From: Mariprofundus sp. UBA1536
GTDB taxonomy: Bacteria; Pseudomonadota; Zetaproteobacteria; Mariprofundales; Mariprofundaceae
DNA: 64,000 nt
NCBI GenBank assembly: GCA_002323245.1
Contig: DCPU01000002.1
Coordinates: forward strand, 14,615-78,614
Direction of reading: 5' to 3'
The stretch's first letter is position 1. Each line of letters opens with the position of its first letter. The translations under genes and the position numbers were made by a program. The notes beneath the pieces are model-generated. The model saw nothing but the letters and a program-made list of their open reading frames with translations. It was not told where the DNA came from and searched no databases. This document shows positions 52,785-61,583 of the stretch, piece after piece.

Positions 52785-53450
52785 ATGAACCACTTAACAT
52801 CCCCTATTTTAGCTTTGGATACTGGCGTTGGCGCTTCGGCAGCGTTGCTTATGCCTGATGGCCAACATATCTCTGCAAGTATGATCAATGCCCGTGCCCA
52901 TTCACGCGAGCTCTTACCCTTATTGGCAAATTTACTTGACCGCAAAAGCTTAGCTTGGGCCGATATTGGCGGCTTTGCCGTTGGTACTGGCCCTGGCTCG
53001 TTTACTGGCTTACGCGTGGCTTGCGCCACCATGGCAGGTATCAATGCATCACTCAAACAACCGATTTATCAATTAAACTCTTTGGTCATGACAGCCATAC
53101 AAGCTGATGTTCAAACACCGGTTTGGTCGCTTGAAGATGCGCGCTCTGGCCTGGTCTATACCGCGGAAGTCACAGGCTTTGAAGTGGCCACCACTTCCAA
53201 GTGTTTATCCTGGGATGAGCTGCTTGCTTATCCGCCTGCAGATTTTGCCAGCAGCAGTGAAGTGCCCGTGGACTTGCCCGGTTGGTCACAAATCGAGCTC
53301 AAACAATGCCGCGAACAATCGCTGATTGCATATGCTTTGTTTGCAGTGTTGCAGCAACCCACTAGCCTTTTGCCAACCGATGCTTGTTTGGAACCTTTGT
53401 ATTTACAGCCCTCACAAGCAGAAAAAACCTATGCAGAGAATCATTCATGA
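52785..53450 (+). CDS. tsaB: tRNA t6A biosynthesis protein TsaB
   Basis: ASKHA-fold scaffold that partners TsaD and TsaE to make threonylcarbamoyl-adenosine at tRNA position 37. The 221 residues include ILALDTGVGASAALL, the HSRELLPLLANLL segment and FAVGTGPGSFTGLRVACATMAGI, the universal TsaB signature. The C-terminal half is divergent, as usual. It overlaps the phosphatase gene by 4 nt (ATGA). tsaD and tsaE are not in the window. Confidence 0.94.
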   Translation: MNHLTSPILALDTGVGASAALLMPDGQHISASMINARAHSRELLPLLANLLDRKSLAWADIGGFAVGTGPGSFTGLRVACATMAGINASLKQPIYQLNSLVMTAIQADVQTPVWSLEDARSGLVYTAEVTGFEVATTSKCLSWDELLAYPPADFASSSEVPVDLPGWSQIELKQCREQSLIAYALFAVLQQPTSLLPTDACLEPLYLQPSQAEKTYAENHS

Positions 53451-53935
53451 GTGAACTAAAGTTACGCGTATTATTTGTATGTTTGGGCAATATTTGTCGC
53501 TCACCCTTAGCCGAAGTGGTCGTAAAAAATGTTGCTCTTGAGCATGGCTTATCCGACTTGTTTCATTTTGAATCAGCAGGCACTGGCGATTGGCATGTCG
53601 GCAAAGGCGCCGACCACCGCTCTGCCGCCACAGCCTTACAGTATGGCCTAAGCCTTGCCCAACATCGCGCCCAACAAATCAATCGCCGCAATATCAACGA
53701 TTGGGATGTGTTTGTGGCCATGGATGCTGCCAATAAACAAGATTTGATTCATTTGGGCGCACCAATCACCAGTATCGTGATGATGCGTGATTTTGAAGGC
53801 GCGGATGTAGCCCCTGATGTGCCCGATCCTTATTACGGCGGCGACGAAGGTTTTGAGTTTGCATACCGTATGCTCAATGAAAACGCCATCGGCTTACTTC
53901 AACAATTACAACAAATGCGGGCTGCTAGCCTATAA
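53447..53935 (+). CDS. Low-molecular-weight protein tyrosine phosphatase
   Basis: Cysteine phosphatase acting on phosphotyrosine or related substrates. The 162 residues begin near the P-loop VLFVCLGNICRSPLAE, which contains the C-x5-R active site, then HFESAGTGDWHVGKGAD. The general acid Asp lies in DVPDPYYGG. The start overlaps the tsaB stop by 4 nt and the stop overlaps the ClC start (TAATG). In exopolysaccharide loci such enzymes act on tyrosine autokinases, but no kinase gene is nearby. Confidence 0.93.
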   Translation: MSELKLRVLFVCLGNICRSPLAEVVVKNVALEHGLSDLFHFESAGTGDWHVGKGADHRSAATALQYGLSLAQHRAQQINRRNINDWDVFVAMDAANKQDLIHLGAPITSIVMMRDFEGADVAPDVPDPYYGGDEGFEFAYRMLNENAIGLLQQLQQMRAASL

Positions 53936-55746
53936 TGATGAAACCAAGCCGCGCCTGGCAGGCCACCCAATGGCTGCGCAGCATTCCCAAATGGATTTAC
54001 GACCATGATACCCTCTATCTGGGCTTTTTAGCCCTCATCGTTGGTGTGATGGCGGGTTACGGCGCTTTGCTGCTACGCTTTGGTATTGAATGGGTGAGCC
54101 GAGTCTGGACGGGTGAAAGCACATGGTCAGAAGCCATTGGCCAAGCGCCGTGGCAAATCTTTTTATTCGCCCCTGTAGTGGGTGGTTTGATTGTTGGCTG
54201 GATCAACACCCGCTGGTTGCCCAGCGATCAAGCGCGGGTGATACCTGGCGTGATTGAAGCCTTATCGGTGCGCGGCGGCAAAACCACAGCCCGCAAAACC
54301 GGTGGTGAGTTGGTATCAAACATCGTCTCTGTAGGTAGTGGCGCAAGTATGGGCCGCGAAGCACCAACGGTAGCTCTGGGCGCATCGTTGGCATCCTTGA
54401 TTGGTCAATGGGCCAAGCTCAGTGAAAAGCAAATGCGCACCCTTGTTGGTTGTGGTGTGGCCGCAGGTATTGCCGCCTCCTTTAATGCGCCTATTGCTGG
54501 GGTGTTGTTTGCCTTGGAAGTCATTTTGGCTGACTACGCCATTGCTACCTTTACCCCTATCGTTTTATCAGCAGTCATTGCCACCGTGATTACCCGCGCT
54601 GAATTGGGCAATTTTCCAATGTTTACCATCCCTGAATTTCGTTTGGTGTCCAGCTGGGAAATCCCAGCTTATGTGGGGCTGGGCATATTCTGCGGCTTAC
54701 TTGCCGCAGTGACGGTCAAAAGTATGCCGATTGCCCGTCGATTGTTTGAAACTTATGTGGCCAAACGCTCATTGCGGCCTGCGGCAGCGGGTTTGATGCT
54801 AGGCTTATGCGCTTTGGTTGTTCCAGAAATCATGTCCATTGGTTATGGCACTGTGGATGGGATTTTGCTGGAAAATGTGAAGGCTGATATTTTGGGCTCA
54901 GCATTCCCTCTGGCTATCTTCCTGGCGATTTTGCTGGTGATGAAAATTTTTACCAGCGTGATGTGTTCAGGTGGTGGTTTTGGCGGCGGCATGATTGGGC
55001 CCTCAATTTTTATTGGTGCCACAGCAGGCGCACTTTATGGCGGCATCGTACATGGCTTCTTCCCAACCTGGTCGGAATCGTATGGTGCGTATGCTTTGGT
55101 TGCCTGCGGGGCAATGCTGGCAGCCACGGTGCAGGCGCCAATGAGTAGCATTTTGATGATATTTGAGCTCTCCAATGATTATCACATCATGGTACCATTG
55201 ATGACGGCCTGCGTGGTCGCAGCCGGTGTAAAACGCATGTTTGGTAGTGGCTCAGTCATCACTGAATCCTTACAAGAAAAGGGCGTGGACACCGAATGGT
55301 CGCTGGAACGCTCTTGGATGCGAGCCGTGCCCATCAAACGCATGCCTTGGAAAGCGATTCCCTCAGTGCTGGGTACTGCCAAACTCGAAGAGCTGAAAAG
55401 TGTGTATGTTTCCACTGGCAAGGGCGTGGTGGTAGTCACCGATGATAACGGCGATATGACTGGCTTGGTGACCTTTGAGGATTTAAAAACGTGGCTTTTG
55501 GATGAGTCTTTGGACCAAGTGGTCATTGCCTCAGAAGTGGCCAATATCAATGTGATGACTTTGTCCGAAGACGACAGCCTGCTGGATGCTATTGATGTAT
55601 TGGATCGAGAAACTTTTGAGCAAGTGCCGATTGTGTCGCGGGAAAACCCGAAAAAAGTGTTGGGCATTATCTCAAGAAATGCTGTGTTTTCCACCTACCA
55701 TAAAATGATTGTAAAACATGGCGATGATCACACGCGCAACTGGTAA
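53935..55746 (+). CDS. ClC-family chloride transporter with C-terminal CBS pair
   Basis: The 603 residues form a full ClC membrane domain (25-430) plus two CBS domains (about 470-595). The selectivity motifs are GSGASMGREAP (134-144, gating Glu E142), GIAASFNAPIAGVLFALE (178-195) and GGGFGGGMIGPSIFIG. The external gating glutamate is kept. The internal proton glutamate that follows FALE in ClC-ec1 (EE) is replaced here by Val196, so it may be a channel or a differently coupled carrier. CBS domains usually sense adenine nucleotides. Start codon overlaps the phosphatase stop. Confidence 0.92.
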   Translation: MMKPSRAWQATQWLRSIPKWIYDHDTLYLGFLALIVGVMAGYGALLLRFGIEWVSRVWTGESTWSEAIGQAPWQIFLFAPVVGGLIVGWINTRWLPSDQARVIPGVIEALSVRGGKTTARKTGGELVSNIVSVGSGASMGREAPTVALGASLASLIGQWAKLSEKQMRTLVGCGVAAGIAASFNAPIAGVLFALEVILADYAIATFTPIVLSAVIATVITRAELGNFPMFTIPEFRLVSSWEIPAYVGLGIFCGLLAAVTVKSMPIARRLFETYVAKRSLRPAAAGLMLGLCALVVPEIMSIGYGTVDGILLENVKADILGSAFPLAIFLAILLVMKIFTSVMCSGGGFGGGMIGPSIFIGATAGALYGGIVHGFFPTWSESYGAYALVACGAMLAATVQAPMSSILMIFELSNDYHIMVPLMTACVVAAGVKRMFGSGSVITESLQEKGVDTEWSLERSWMRAVPIKRMPWKAIPSVLGTAKLEELKSVYVSTGKGVVVVTDDNGDMTGLVTFEDLKTWLLDESLDQVVIASEVANINVMTLSEDDSLLDAIDVLDRETFEQVPIVSRENPKKVLGIISRNAVFSTYHKMIVKHGDDHTRNW

Positions 55747-55752
55747 TCTTGT

Positions 55753-57894
55753 TTGTTAAATGAAGCACAAATTCAGGCTGTGGAAGCAGGTGATGGCCCG
55801 CAGCTGATTTTAGCTGGTGCAGGCTCAGGCAAAACACGCACCATCGTACATCGCATCGGCCACATGATTGCCAATCGCGGCATTGCCCCGCATCGTATTT
55901 TGGCGGTGACCTTTACCAACAAAGCAGCCGCAGAAATGAAAGAACGTTTGTCTGATTTGATTGGTGATGGCGGCGGCGGTGTCATTTCTGGCACCTTCCA
56001 CTCCATATCACTACGCTTTTTACGCACCTATGCCGATAGCCTTGGCTATCCGCGCAACTTTCAGGTGATTGATAGCGATGACCAAAAAACATTGATTAAA
56101 CGTATGCTAAAGGCCCAAAACATTTCTTCTGAACGCCTCCATCCAAGTTATTTACTCGGCTGGATTGAGCATCAAAAGCATGCAGGCCGCACCCCAGAAC
56201 AATCTGAATCACAAATGTGGAGTGGTTTGGATTTGCGTGACTTGTATATCAAGTACCAACAAGAGCTGCGTCAGTTGGAACGTATGGACTTCTCCGATTT
56301 GCTGCTCAATTGCGTGCGCTTATTGCGCGAGTTTCCTGATGTGTCCACGGCTATGCACACCCGCTTTGATGCGGTATTGGTGGATGAATACCAAGATACC
56401 AACCCCGTGCAGCATGAATGGCTATGTTTGCTTGCCCAAGAGCATCAAAATATCACAGTAGTGGGTGATGACGACCAATCCATTTATGGCTGGCGCGGCG
56501 CGGATGTACGCCATATTCTTGATTTTGAGCGGGTCTGGCCCAAAGCGCAAACCCATCGATTGGAAGATAATTACCGCTCATCTGGCGCTATCCTGAAATT
56601 AGCCAATGCCATTATCAGCAACAATGAAGAGCGCCACGACAAACAACTCAACGCCACCCGCGAAGAAGGCATTACCCCCGAATTTCATGTCTGTGTGGAT
56701 GAATACGCCGAAGCCAGACATATGGCTGGATTGTTTAATGATAGGTATGCGGCTGTGCCTTGGTCGCAAATGGCGGTGCTCTATCGCTCCAATCGCCAAT
56801 CGCTGGCCATTGAGCAAATCTTTCGCGAAGAGCGTATCCCCTATCGCATTATTGGCGGCCTAAGCTTTTTTGCGCGCATGGAAATCAAAGATGCCTTGGC
56901 TTTTTGGTCCTTGGTCAATCGCTGCGCTGATGGTTTGTTTTTGCAGCGTGTGTGCAACAAACCCAAACGCGGCATAGGCAATAAGGGCGAGGAAAATATG
57001 ATGGCCTTGCTCAGCGCCAGCGGTTTGCGTGTGGCCGAATGGATAGACCACACCTTAGCTGCCTCGGGTGTGCCCACAGCACTGAAAAAAATCCTACCCT
57101 TGCTTCAACTGATTCAAAGCATACAAAGCCAAGCCGACAAGCTTGCTGACCGTGGTTTCATGGCGATTCTGGAACAAACAGGTTATTTAGAAAGACTCAA
57201 AGCATTAGGTGAAATTGAAGCGGAATCACGCGTTGAAAACATCAAAACCCTACAAAAATACATCGAGCTAAGTTTGGAATCGGGCTTAACCCCATTGGAA
57301 TTTATGGACCAAGCCGCATTAATGCAAAGCGGCGAAGAAGAAGATGAAAATCAAGATGCAGTGAGCTTGATGAGCCTGCATCGCGCCAAGGGGCTGGAGT
57401 TTGATACTGTGGTGCTTGCTGGTGTGGAAGATGGCCTGTTGCCGCACCAACGCTCGCTGGATGAAGGTGAAGTGGGCATCGCTGAAGAACGACGCTTGTT
57501 GTATGTGGGTATCACCCGCGCTGAAAATGTATTGCACCTAACCTCGGCCCGCATTCGCCGCGTGTTTGGTGATATGAATTATCCTCTGCCCAGTCGATTT
57601 ATTGCGGATATTCCAACATCCATTTTGGTCAAACATGAAGCTGCAAAAAGCCAAACATCATTCGGCCAAGGTTATGCTTTGGGAGTCGGCCAAAGTTATG
57701 TTCCCTCGGCTTCTCCAACAGCAGCACAGAGCCAGCGTATCGCTGTGGGCGTAAGTGTGATGCACCCAAGCTTTGGTGAGGGCGTGGTGATTGATATGGA
57801 AGGCAGCGATAACTCCACGCGTGTATCCATTGAATTTACTTCTGCTGGCCTCAAGCGACTGATGCTCAAATATGCAGCTTTAACTGTGATTTAA
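55753..57894 (+). CDS. UvrD/PcrA/Rep-type superfamily I DNA helicase
   Basis: 3'-5' DNA helicase of repair and replication restart. The 713 residues carry motif I LAGAGSGKTRTI, Ia VTFTNKAAAEM, GTFHSISLRFLR, II VDEYQDTN, III GDDDQSIYGWRGA, IV (QMAVLYRSNRQS), V SLMSLHRAKGLEFDTV and VI RRLLYVGITRAE. The C-terminal Tudor-like segment (HPSFGEGVVIDMEG) occurs in PcrA/UvrD. A TTG start at 55753 (LLNEAQIQAV) is inferred since it places the conserved LNxxQ at the N-terminus. UvrD versus Rep versus PcrA is not decided. Confidence 0.93.
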   Translation: MLNEAQIQAVEAGDGPQLILAGAGSGKTRTIVHRIGHMIANRGIAPHRILAVTFTNKAAAEMKERLSDLIGDGGGGVISGTFHSISLRFLRTYADSLGYPRNFQVIDSDDQKTLIKRMLKAQNISSERLHPSYLLGWIEHQKHAGRTPEQSESQMWSGLDLRDLYIKYQQELRQLERMDFSDLLLNCVRLLREFPDVSTAMHTRFDAVLVDEYQDTNPVQHEWLCLLAQEHQNITVVGDDDQSIYGWRGADVRHILDFERVWPKAQTHRLEDNYRSSGAILKLANAIISNNEERHDKQLNATREEGITPEFHVCVDEYAEARHMAGLFNDRYAAVPWSQMAVLYRSNRQSLAIEQIFREERIPYRIIGGLSFFARMEIKDALAFWSLVNRCADGLFLQRVCNKPKRGIGNKGEENMMALLSASGLRVAEWIDHTLAASGVPTALKKILPLLQLIQSIQSQADKLADRGFMAILEQTGYLERLKALGEIEAESRVENIKTLQKYIELSLESGLTPLEFMDQAALMQSGEEEDENQDAVSLMSLHRAKGLEFDTVVLAGVEDGLLPHQRSLDEGEVGIAEERRLLYVGITRAENVLHLTSARIRRVFGDMNYPLPSRFIADIPTSILVKHEAAKSQTSFGQGYALGVGQSYVPSASPTAAQSQRIAVGVSVMHPSFGEGVVIDMEGSDNSTRVSIEFTSAGLKRLMLKYAALTVI

Positions 57895-57978
57895 GGTAAC
57901 ACCTACACATCCGCCCTTTTCCTTTACATTTAAGCTTCTACACTGCGCCATCACTGAACGTTATTGAAGGAGCCTTTT

Positions 57979-58512
57979 ATGGACATCAGCAAAATCCCCG
58001 CCGGTAAAAACCCACCTGAAGATATCAATGTGTTGATTGAAGTGTCGCAACATGCCGACCCAATCAAATATGAATTTGATAAAGCCTCAGGCGCGATTTT
58101 CGTCGACCGCTTCATGCACACTGCTATGCACTACCCATGTAACTACGGCTTTGTACCGAACACTTTATCCGATGATGGCGACCCAGTGGATGTATTGGTG
58201 GTGTCTGCCTTCGCTTTGATTCCTGGTTGTGTGATTACTTGCCGCCCAGTTGCAGTGCTGCAAATGGAAGATGAAGCGGGCATGGATGCAAAAGTATTGG
58301 CTGTGCCTGTATCAAAACTCAAACCTGTGTACGACCACGTTCAAGGCCCTGAAGATTTGCCTAAATTCTTGTTGGATCAAATTGCTCACTTCTTCGAACA
58401 CTACAAAGACTTGGAACCTAAAAAATGGGTGAAAGTGACTGGTTGGGCAGATGCCAAAGTGGCCAAACAAGAGATCATTGATTCAATCGCTCGTTTTAAC
58501 GCTGAGAAATAA
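57979..58512 (+). CDS. ppa: Soluble inorganic pyrophosphatase (family I)
   Basis: Hydrolyses pyrophosphate in the cytoplasm. The ATG at 57979, 6 nt after AAGGAG, gives 177 residues: INVLIEVSQHADPIKYEFDK, YPCNYGFVPNTLSDDGDPVDVLV (the DxDPxD metal site), KVLAVPVSKL and HFFEHYKDLEPKKWVKVTGW. All catalytic acidic residues of the family I signature are present. A terminator follows directly. A membrane pyrophosphatase is encoded 3 kb away, so the cell has both energy-wasting and energy-conserving enzymes. Confidence 0.96.
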   Translation: MDISKIPAGKNPPEDINVLIEVSQHADPIKYEFDKASGAIFVDRFMHTAMHYPCNYGFVPNTLSDDGDPVDVLVVSAFALIPGCVITCRPVAVLQMEDEAGMDAKVLAVPVSKLKPVYDHVQGPEDLPKFLLDQIAHFFEHYKDLEPKKWVKVTGWADAKVAKQEIIDSIARFNAEK

Positions 58513-58532
58513 GCAGCTCAATCGACAAAACC

Positions 58533-58562
58533 AAGGGCCCGGCGAAAGCTGGGCCTTTTTTT
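58533..58562 (+). terminator. Rho-independent terminator of ppa
   Basis: A GGGCCCGGC / GCTGGGCC stem with a GAAA tetraloop is followed by seven T residues. The T tract overlaps the stop codon of the convergent GGDEF gene. Confidence 0.85.
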
Positions 58563-59826
58563 ATTTGGGTTTCATGCTTTTATCGTAAAAACTAAAATTG
58601 TTTTTACCGCTATTTTTGGTGGCATACATGGCCGCATCCGCTTGGCTCATCAATACATTCATATCGGTGTGATGCTCAGGATACATGGCAATTCCGATGC
58701 TGCCGCTAATCTTGCATTTCCTGCCTTCTATATAATAAGGCTCGGCAAGTTTAATTAACACTTTCTGAGCTACCATGCCGGCATTTTCTCTGTTTTGAAT
58801 GTCACTCAAAATAAATACAAACTCATCTCCCCCAAATCGGGCGACAGTGTCAGCTTCGCGAGTGGAATGCTGTAAACGATTGCCAACCTGTTTGAGCAAT
58901 TCATCACCTGCGTGATGCCCCATGGTATCGTTAACGCGTTTAAAACCATCCAAATCAAGGAACATCACCGCCACCAAATGGGTTTGGCGTTTGGCATGGG
59001 CAACACCCTTTTTCAAGCGATCAAAAAATAAAGCGCGATTGGGCAGGTCTGTAATCAGATCATAATGGGCAAGCTTTTCAATTTTGGCTTCAGTTTTTTT
59101 GCGTAAGGTGATGTCGCTGATGATTCCTACAAAATAGATTTCATGACCTGTTTTCATTTCGTTAACTGAAATGCGCATGGGAAAACGCTGGCCATTCTTG
59201 CGCAAAGCTTCTACTTCCCGCGAGGCACCCACCATAAAATTCTGATTGCCACTATCATAACGCTCCAGGTAACCCGTATGCGCCTGTTGTTGAGGAGCAG
59301 GCATCAACATATTCACACTGCGCCCAACCACTTCAGCTTGCGCATAGCCAAAAATCTTCTCAGCTGCCGGATTAAACGACTGCAAAATACCTTTACAATC
59401 AATCACGATAATGCCTTCCATCGCATTGTGAATCACTGCTTGGCTGAGCATTTGACTTCTCGCCAATTCATCGCGCGTATCTTTAAGCTGGGTCACCATT
59501 TGCCAAATTAACTTGGCTTCAAAACCCCCAATAATACTGCTTGGACCCAGAATTTTGGCGGCTAAATCAGAAACATCCTCATCATGGGTAAGATTAAAAG
59601 CTGTGCAGGGACGACAAGCTTCTAGTGCGACTTCAGCGCTGCTATAGGTGGCGATATGTAATGTTTTTGCCAATAACATGGCTGGCGCTTCAGGATTGGG
59701 ATCAACAACGCCAACAATGCGAAAAATGTTTTCTGCCTGAAACAACTCAATAAAGGCTAACCCACCACGGCCACCACCGAGGATTAATACAGGTTGTGAC
59801 TCAGCTGATTGAACTTCAGAAGACAT
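58561..59826 (-). CDS. Diguanylate cyclase with N-terminal Rossmann-like and PAS domains
   Basis: Predicted to make cyclic di-GMP. The 421 residues contain, in order: a Rossmann-like domain (10-110) with VLILGGGRGGLAF (glycines 17-22) and an Asp ending the second strand (GVVDPNP, D42); a coiled linker (104-128); a PAS domain (128-240, IIVIDCKGILQSFNPAAEKIFGY); and a GGDEF domain (250-415). The active site RFGGDEF (331-336) is intact and the inhibitory RxxD site is READ (323-326), five residues upstream. No membrane helix is seen, so it is cytosolic. The N-terminal domain looks like a dinucleotide or CoA-type binding sensor; its ligand is unknown. Convergent with ppa. Confidence 0.88.
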   Translation of the reverse strand: MSSEVQSAESQPVLILGGGRGGLAFIELFQAENIFRIVGVVDPNPEAPAMLLAKTLHIATYSSAEVALEACRPCTAFNLTHDEDVSDLAAKILGPSSIIGGFEAKLIWQMVTQLKDTRDELARSQMLSQAVIHNAMEGIIVIDCKGILQSFNPAAEKIFGYAQAEVVGRSVNMLMPAPQQQAHTGYLERYDSGNQNFMVGASREVEALRKNGQRFPMRISVNEMKTGHEIYFVGIISDITLRKKTEAKIEKLAHYDLITDLPNRALFFDRLKKGVAHAKRQTHLVAVMFLDLDGFKRVNDTMGHHAGDELLKQVGNRLQHSTREADTVARFGGDEFVFILSDIQNRENAGMVAQKVLIKLAEPYYIEGRKCKISGSIGIAMYPEHHTDMNVLMSQADAAMYATKNSGKNNFSFYDKSMKPK

Positions 59827-59919
59827 AGCATCCTTGGCTGCATGGGTATTTTGGTGTATTGCTCCGCATCAGTAGCAGAATTTATAAAAGCATGGATGAT
59901 GCCAAAATCTGAAAACGAA

Positions 59920-60570
59920 TTATTCGCTAAAATCTGCCCAGAATTCGGTACCTGAACGCATATGTCCGATTCGCTGAATCAGCATATCCAAGGCATCTGG
60001 CCTATCAGCAAAATTAATACGATCAGTTTGTACCACCAGCAAGGGTGTGTCCTGGTAATGAAAGAAAAAGTTATCGTAAGTGGCTGTCACCTGATTGATG
60101 TAATCGATAGTAATATCTTTTTCGATATCTCGGTTGCGTTTCTTCACGCGACTGAGCGCTGTTTCGGCTGAAGATTGCAGAAAAATCACCAAATCAGGTT
60201 TGGGTAAATCAATAGCGACCAACTGGGCCACTTGATCATAAAGCGCAAATTCTTCATCACTGAGATTGGTCATGGCAAACAAACGGTCTTTGGCAAACAA
60301 ATAATCGCTGACCATCACCGAATGGAACAAGTCTTGCTGCACCAGACTTTGCCATTGCTTCAGCCGAGAAAACAAAAAGGATAATTGAACCGACAAACCA
60401 TGCCGTTCAGGGTCTTGGTAAAACAAAGCGAGAAACGGATTATCATCAATGGTTTCAAGCAATAAGCTGGCATTGATTTTTTTAGCTAAGCCGCGGGCCA
60501 AAGTGGTTTTGCCTACACCAATGCCGCCTTCAATGGCGATATGTTTAATGTCTAAGCCAAGTGTTGCCAT
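59920..60570 (-). CDS. Deoxynucleoside kinase family protein
   Basis: Phosphorylates deoxynucleosides (dAK/dGK-type) using ATP or another NTP. The 216 residues begin with the P-loop IAIEGGIGVGKTTLARGLAKK, then LLLETIDDNPFL and the SVMVSDYLFAKDRLFA (DR) segment. A lid RVKKRNRDIEKDITIDYI follows. The 5' end overlaps folK by 19 nt, so it is in the same operon. Substrate preference (dA, dG or dC) is not clear from the sequence. Confidence 0.88.
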   Translation of the reverse strand: MATLGLDIKHIAIEGGIGVGKTTLARGLAKKINASLLLETIDDNPFLALFYQDPERHGLSVQLSFLFSRLKQWQSLVQQDLFHSVMVSDYLFAKDRLFAMTNLSDEEFALYDQVAQLVAIDLPKPDLVIFLQSSAETALSRVKKRNRDIEKDITIDYINQVTATYDNFFFHYQDTPLLVVQTDRINFADRPDALDMLIQRIGHMRSGTEFWADFSE

Positions 60571-61091
60571 GGTTGTCCTTCAGCTAAAGATTCACCGCGC
60601 TCAAGCAGTTGTTGCTGCAAATCCTTAGCGTTAATGTGTGTCACCGGATGCTGCCAATCAGGTTTGATATCCAACAGCGGCTGCAATACAAACAAACGAT
60701 TGGCTATTTCTGGATGGGGTAACTTTAAAGCTGCCGCCTCAGAAATCACGTGTTGATTGCCTGCATCGGTATAATCGAGCAGATCCAAGTCCAGTGTTCT
60801 TGAGCCCCAATGCTTTTCACGCACACGGTCACATGATGCTTCGATGCTGTGCAATGTGCTCAATAAATCGCTAGGGCTAAGTTTGGTTTGCAGCGTTATT
60901 GCTGCATTCCAATAATCTGGCACTGGCTCAGGGCTTGGTTCAGCCGTTAAAGCAGGGGTTTGGTACACTTTGGAGTAGGCTGTTATGTGGCCATATTCTT
61001 TTAAGGCTAAACATGCCCTATCAAAGCAGCCAAGTACATCACCAAGGTTGCCGCCCAGCGCAATCAGCGCTGCAGGACTTTGTTGCGCCAT
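60552..61091 (-). CDS. folK: Hydroxymethyldihydropterin pyrophosphokinase
   Basis: Folate pathway: transfers pyrophosphate from ATP to 6-hydroxymethyl-7,8-dihydropterin. The 179 residues show LIALGGNLGDVLGCFDRA, YQTPALTAEP, YWNAAITLQTKLSP, REKHWGSRTLDLDLLDY (the RxxRxxxxRTxDLDL signature, here slightly altered) and LKLPHPEIANRLFVLQPL. The start overlaps the upstream DUF4389 stop by one base (TAATG). Confidence 0.95.
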   Translation of the reverse strand: MAQQSPAALIALGGNLGDVLGCFDRACLALKEYGHITAYSKVYQTPALTAEPSPEPVPDYWNAAITLQTKLSPSDLLSTLHSIEASCDRVREKHWGSRTLDLDLLDYTDAGNQHVISEAAALKLPHPEIANRLFVLQPLLDIKPDWQHPVTHINAKDLQQQLLERGESLAEGQPWQHLA

Positions 61092-61555
61092 TATTCGCTT
61101 GTTGCGGGTTTATCGCTGGCTTCTGTCGTTCCCACATCAGCCTTGCTGGCCGCTGGTTTTTTAGCCACAGTCGTTGTTTTTGGTTTGGCTGGCGCTCGTT
61201 TGCGCGGCGCTGCAGCTTTGCGCGCTGGTTTCGCCGCTGCTGCTTTGGCTTCTACCACTACCGTTTCGACCAAAACACTCGCACTTGGCCAATCAGAAAA
61301 CGGAAACGGCTGGGTTTCTGAATTGTAGGTAAGGTAGCAAAAAATCTGGTAGGCATACGTGGATAATTGCGCGCCCAGTTTCAAAATGCGTTCATCTTTG
61401 TTGCCCGTAATAAGCAGATAAAGAAATTGATAAACCACCACGGCAAACATCACAATTTCTGTTACGCTCCAAAGCAAGGCAAAGAGCACCATAAACAATA
61501 AGCGCTTCCACACATTTGTATCCTTCACATTCGACGTCATTTCGGTTTCAGACAT
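61091..61555 (-). CDS. DUF4389 membrane protein with Ala/Lys/Pro-rich tail
   Basis: The N-terminal 90 residues match DUF4389: KRLLFMVLFALLWSVTEIVMF and VVYQFLYLLITG are two membrane segments, then RILKLGAQLSTYAYQIFCYLTYNSE, a conserved stretch ending in FPFSDWP. Residues 100-154 are a low-complexity basic tail of Ala, Lys, Pro and Arg (EAKAAAAKPARKAAAPRKRAP), similar to histone-H1-like tails. Function of the family is unknown. The tail could bind nucleic acid or acidic lipids, but that is guesswork. First gene of DUF4389-folK-dNK. Confidence 0.85.
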   Translation of the reverse strand: MSETEMTSNVKDTNVWKRLLFMVLFALLWSVTEIVMFAVVVYQFLYLLITGNKDERILKLGAQLSTYAYQIFCYLTYNSETQPFPFSDWPSASVLVETVVVEAKAAAAKPARKAAAPRKRAPAKPKTTTVAKKPAASKADVGTTEASDKPATSE

Positions 61556-61583
61556 ATCATTCCCCTTCTTTTATTTATTTCGA

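Noticed and set aside
52376..53056. 226-codon minus-strand frame spanning the ccsA-tsaB junction
   Set aside because: Overlaps the conserved ends of two real genes on the other strand and has no SD or recognisable domain.
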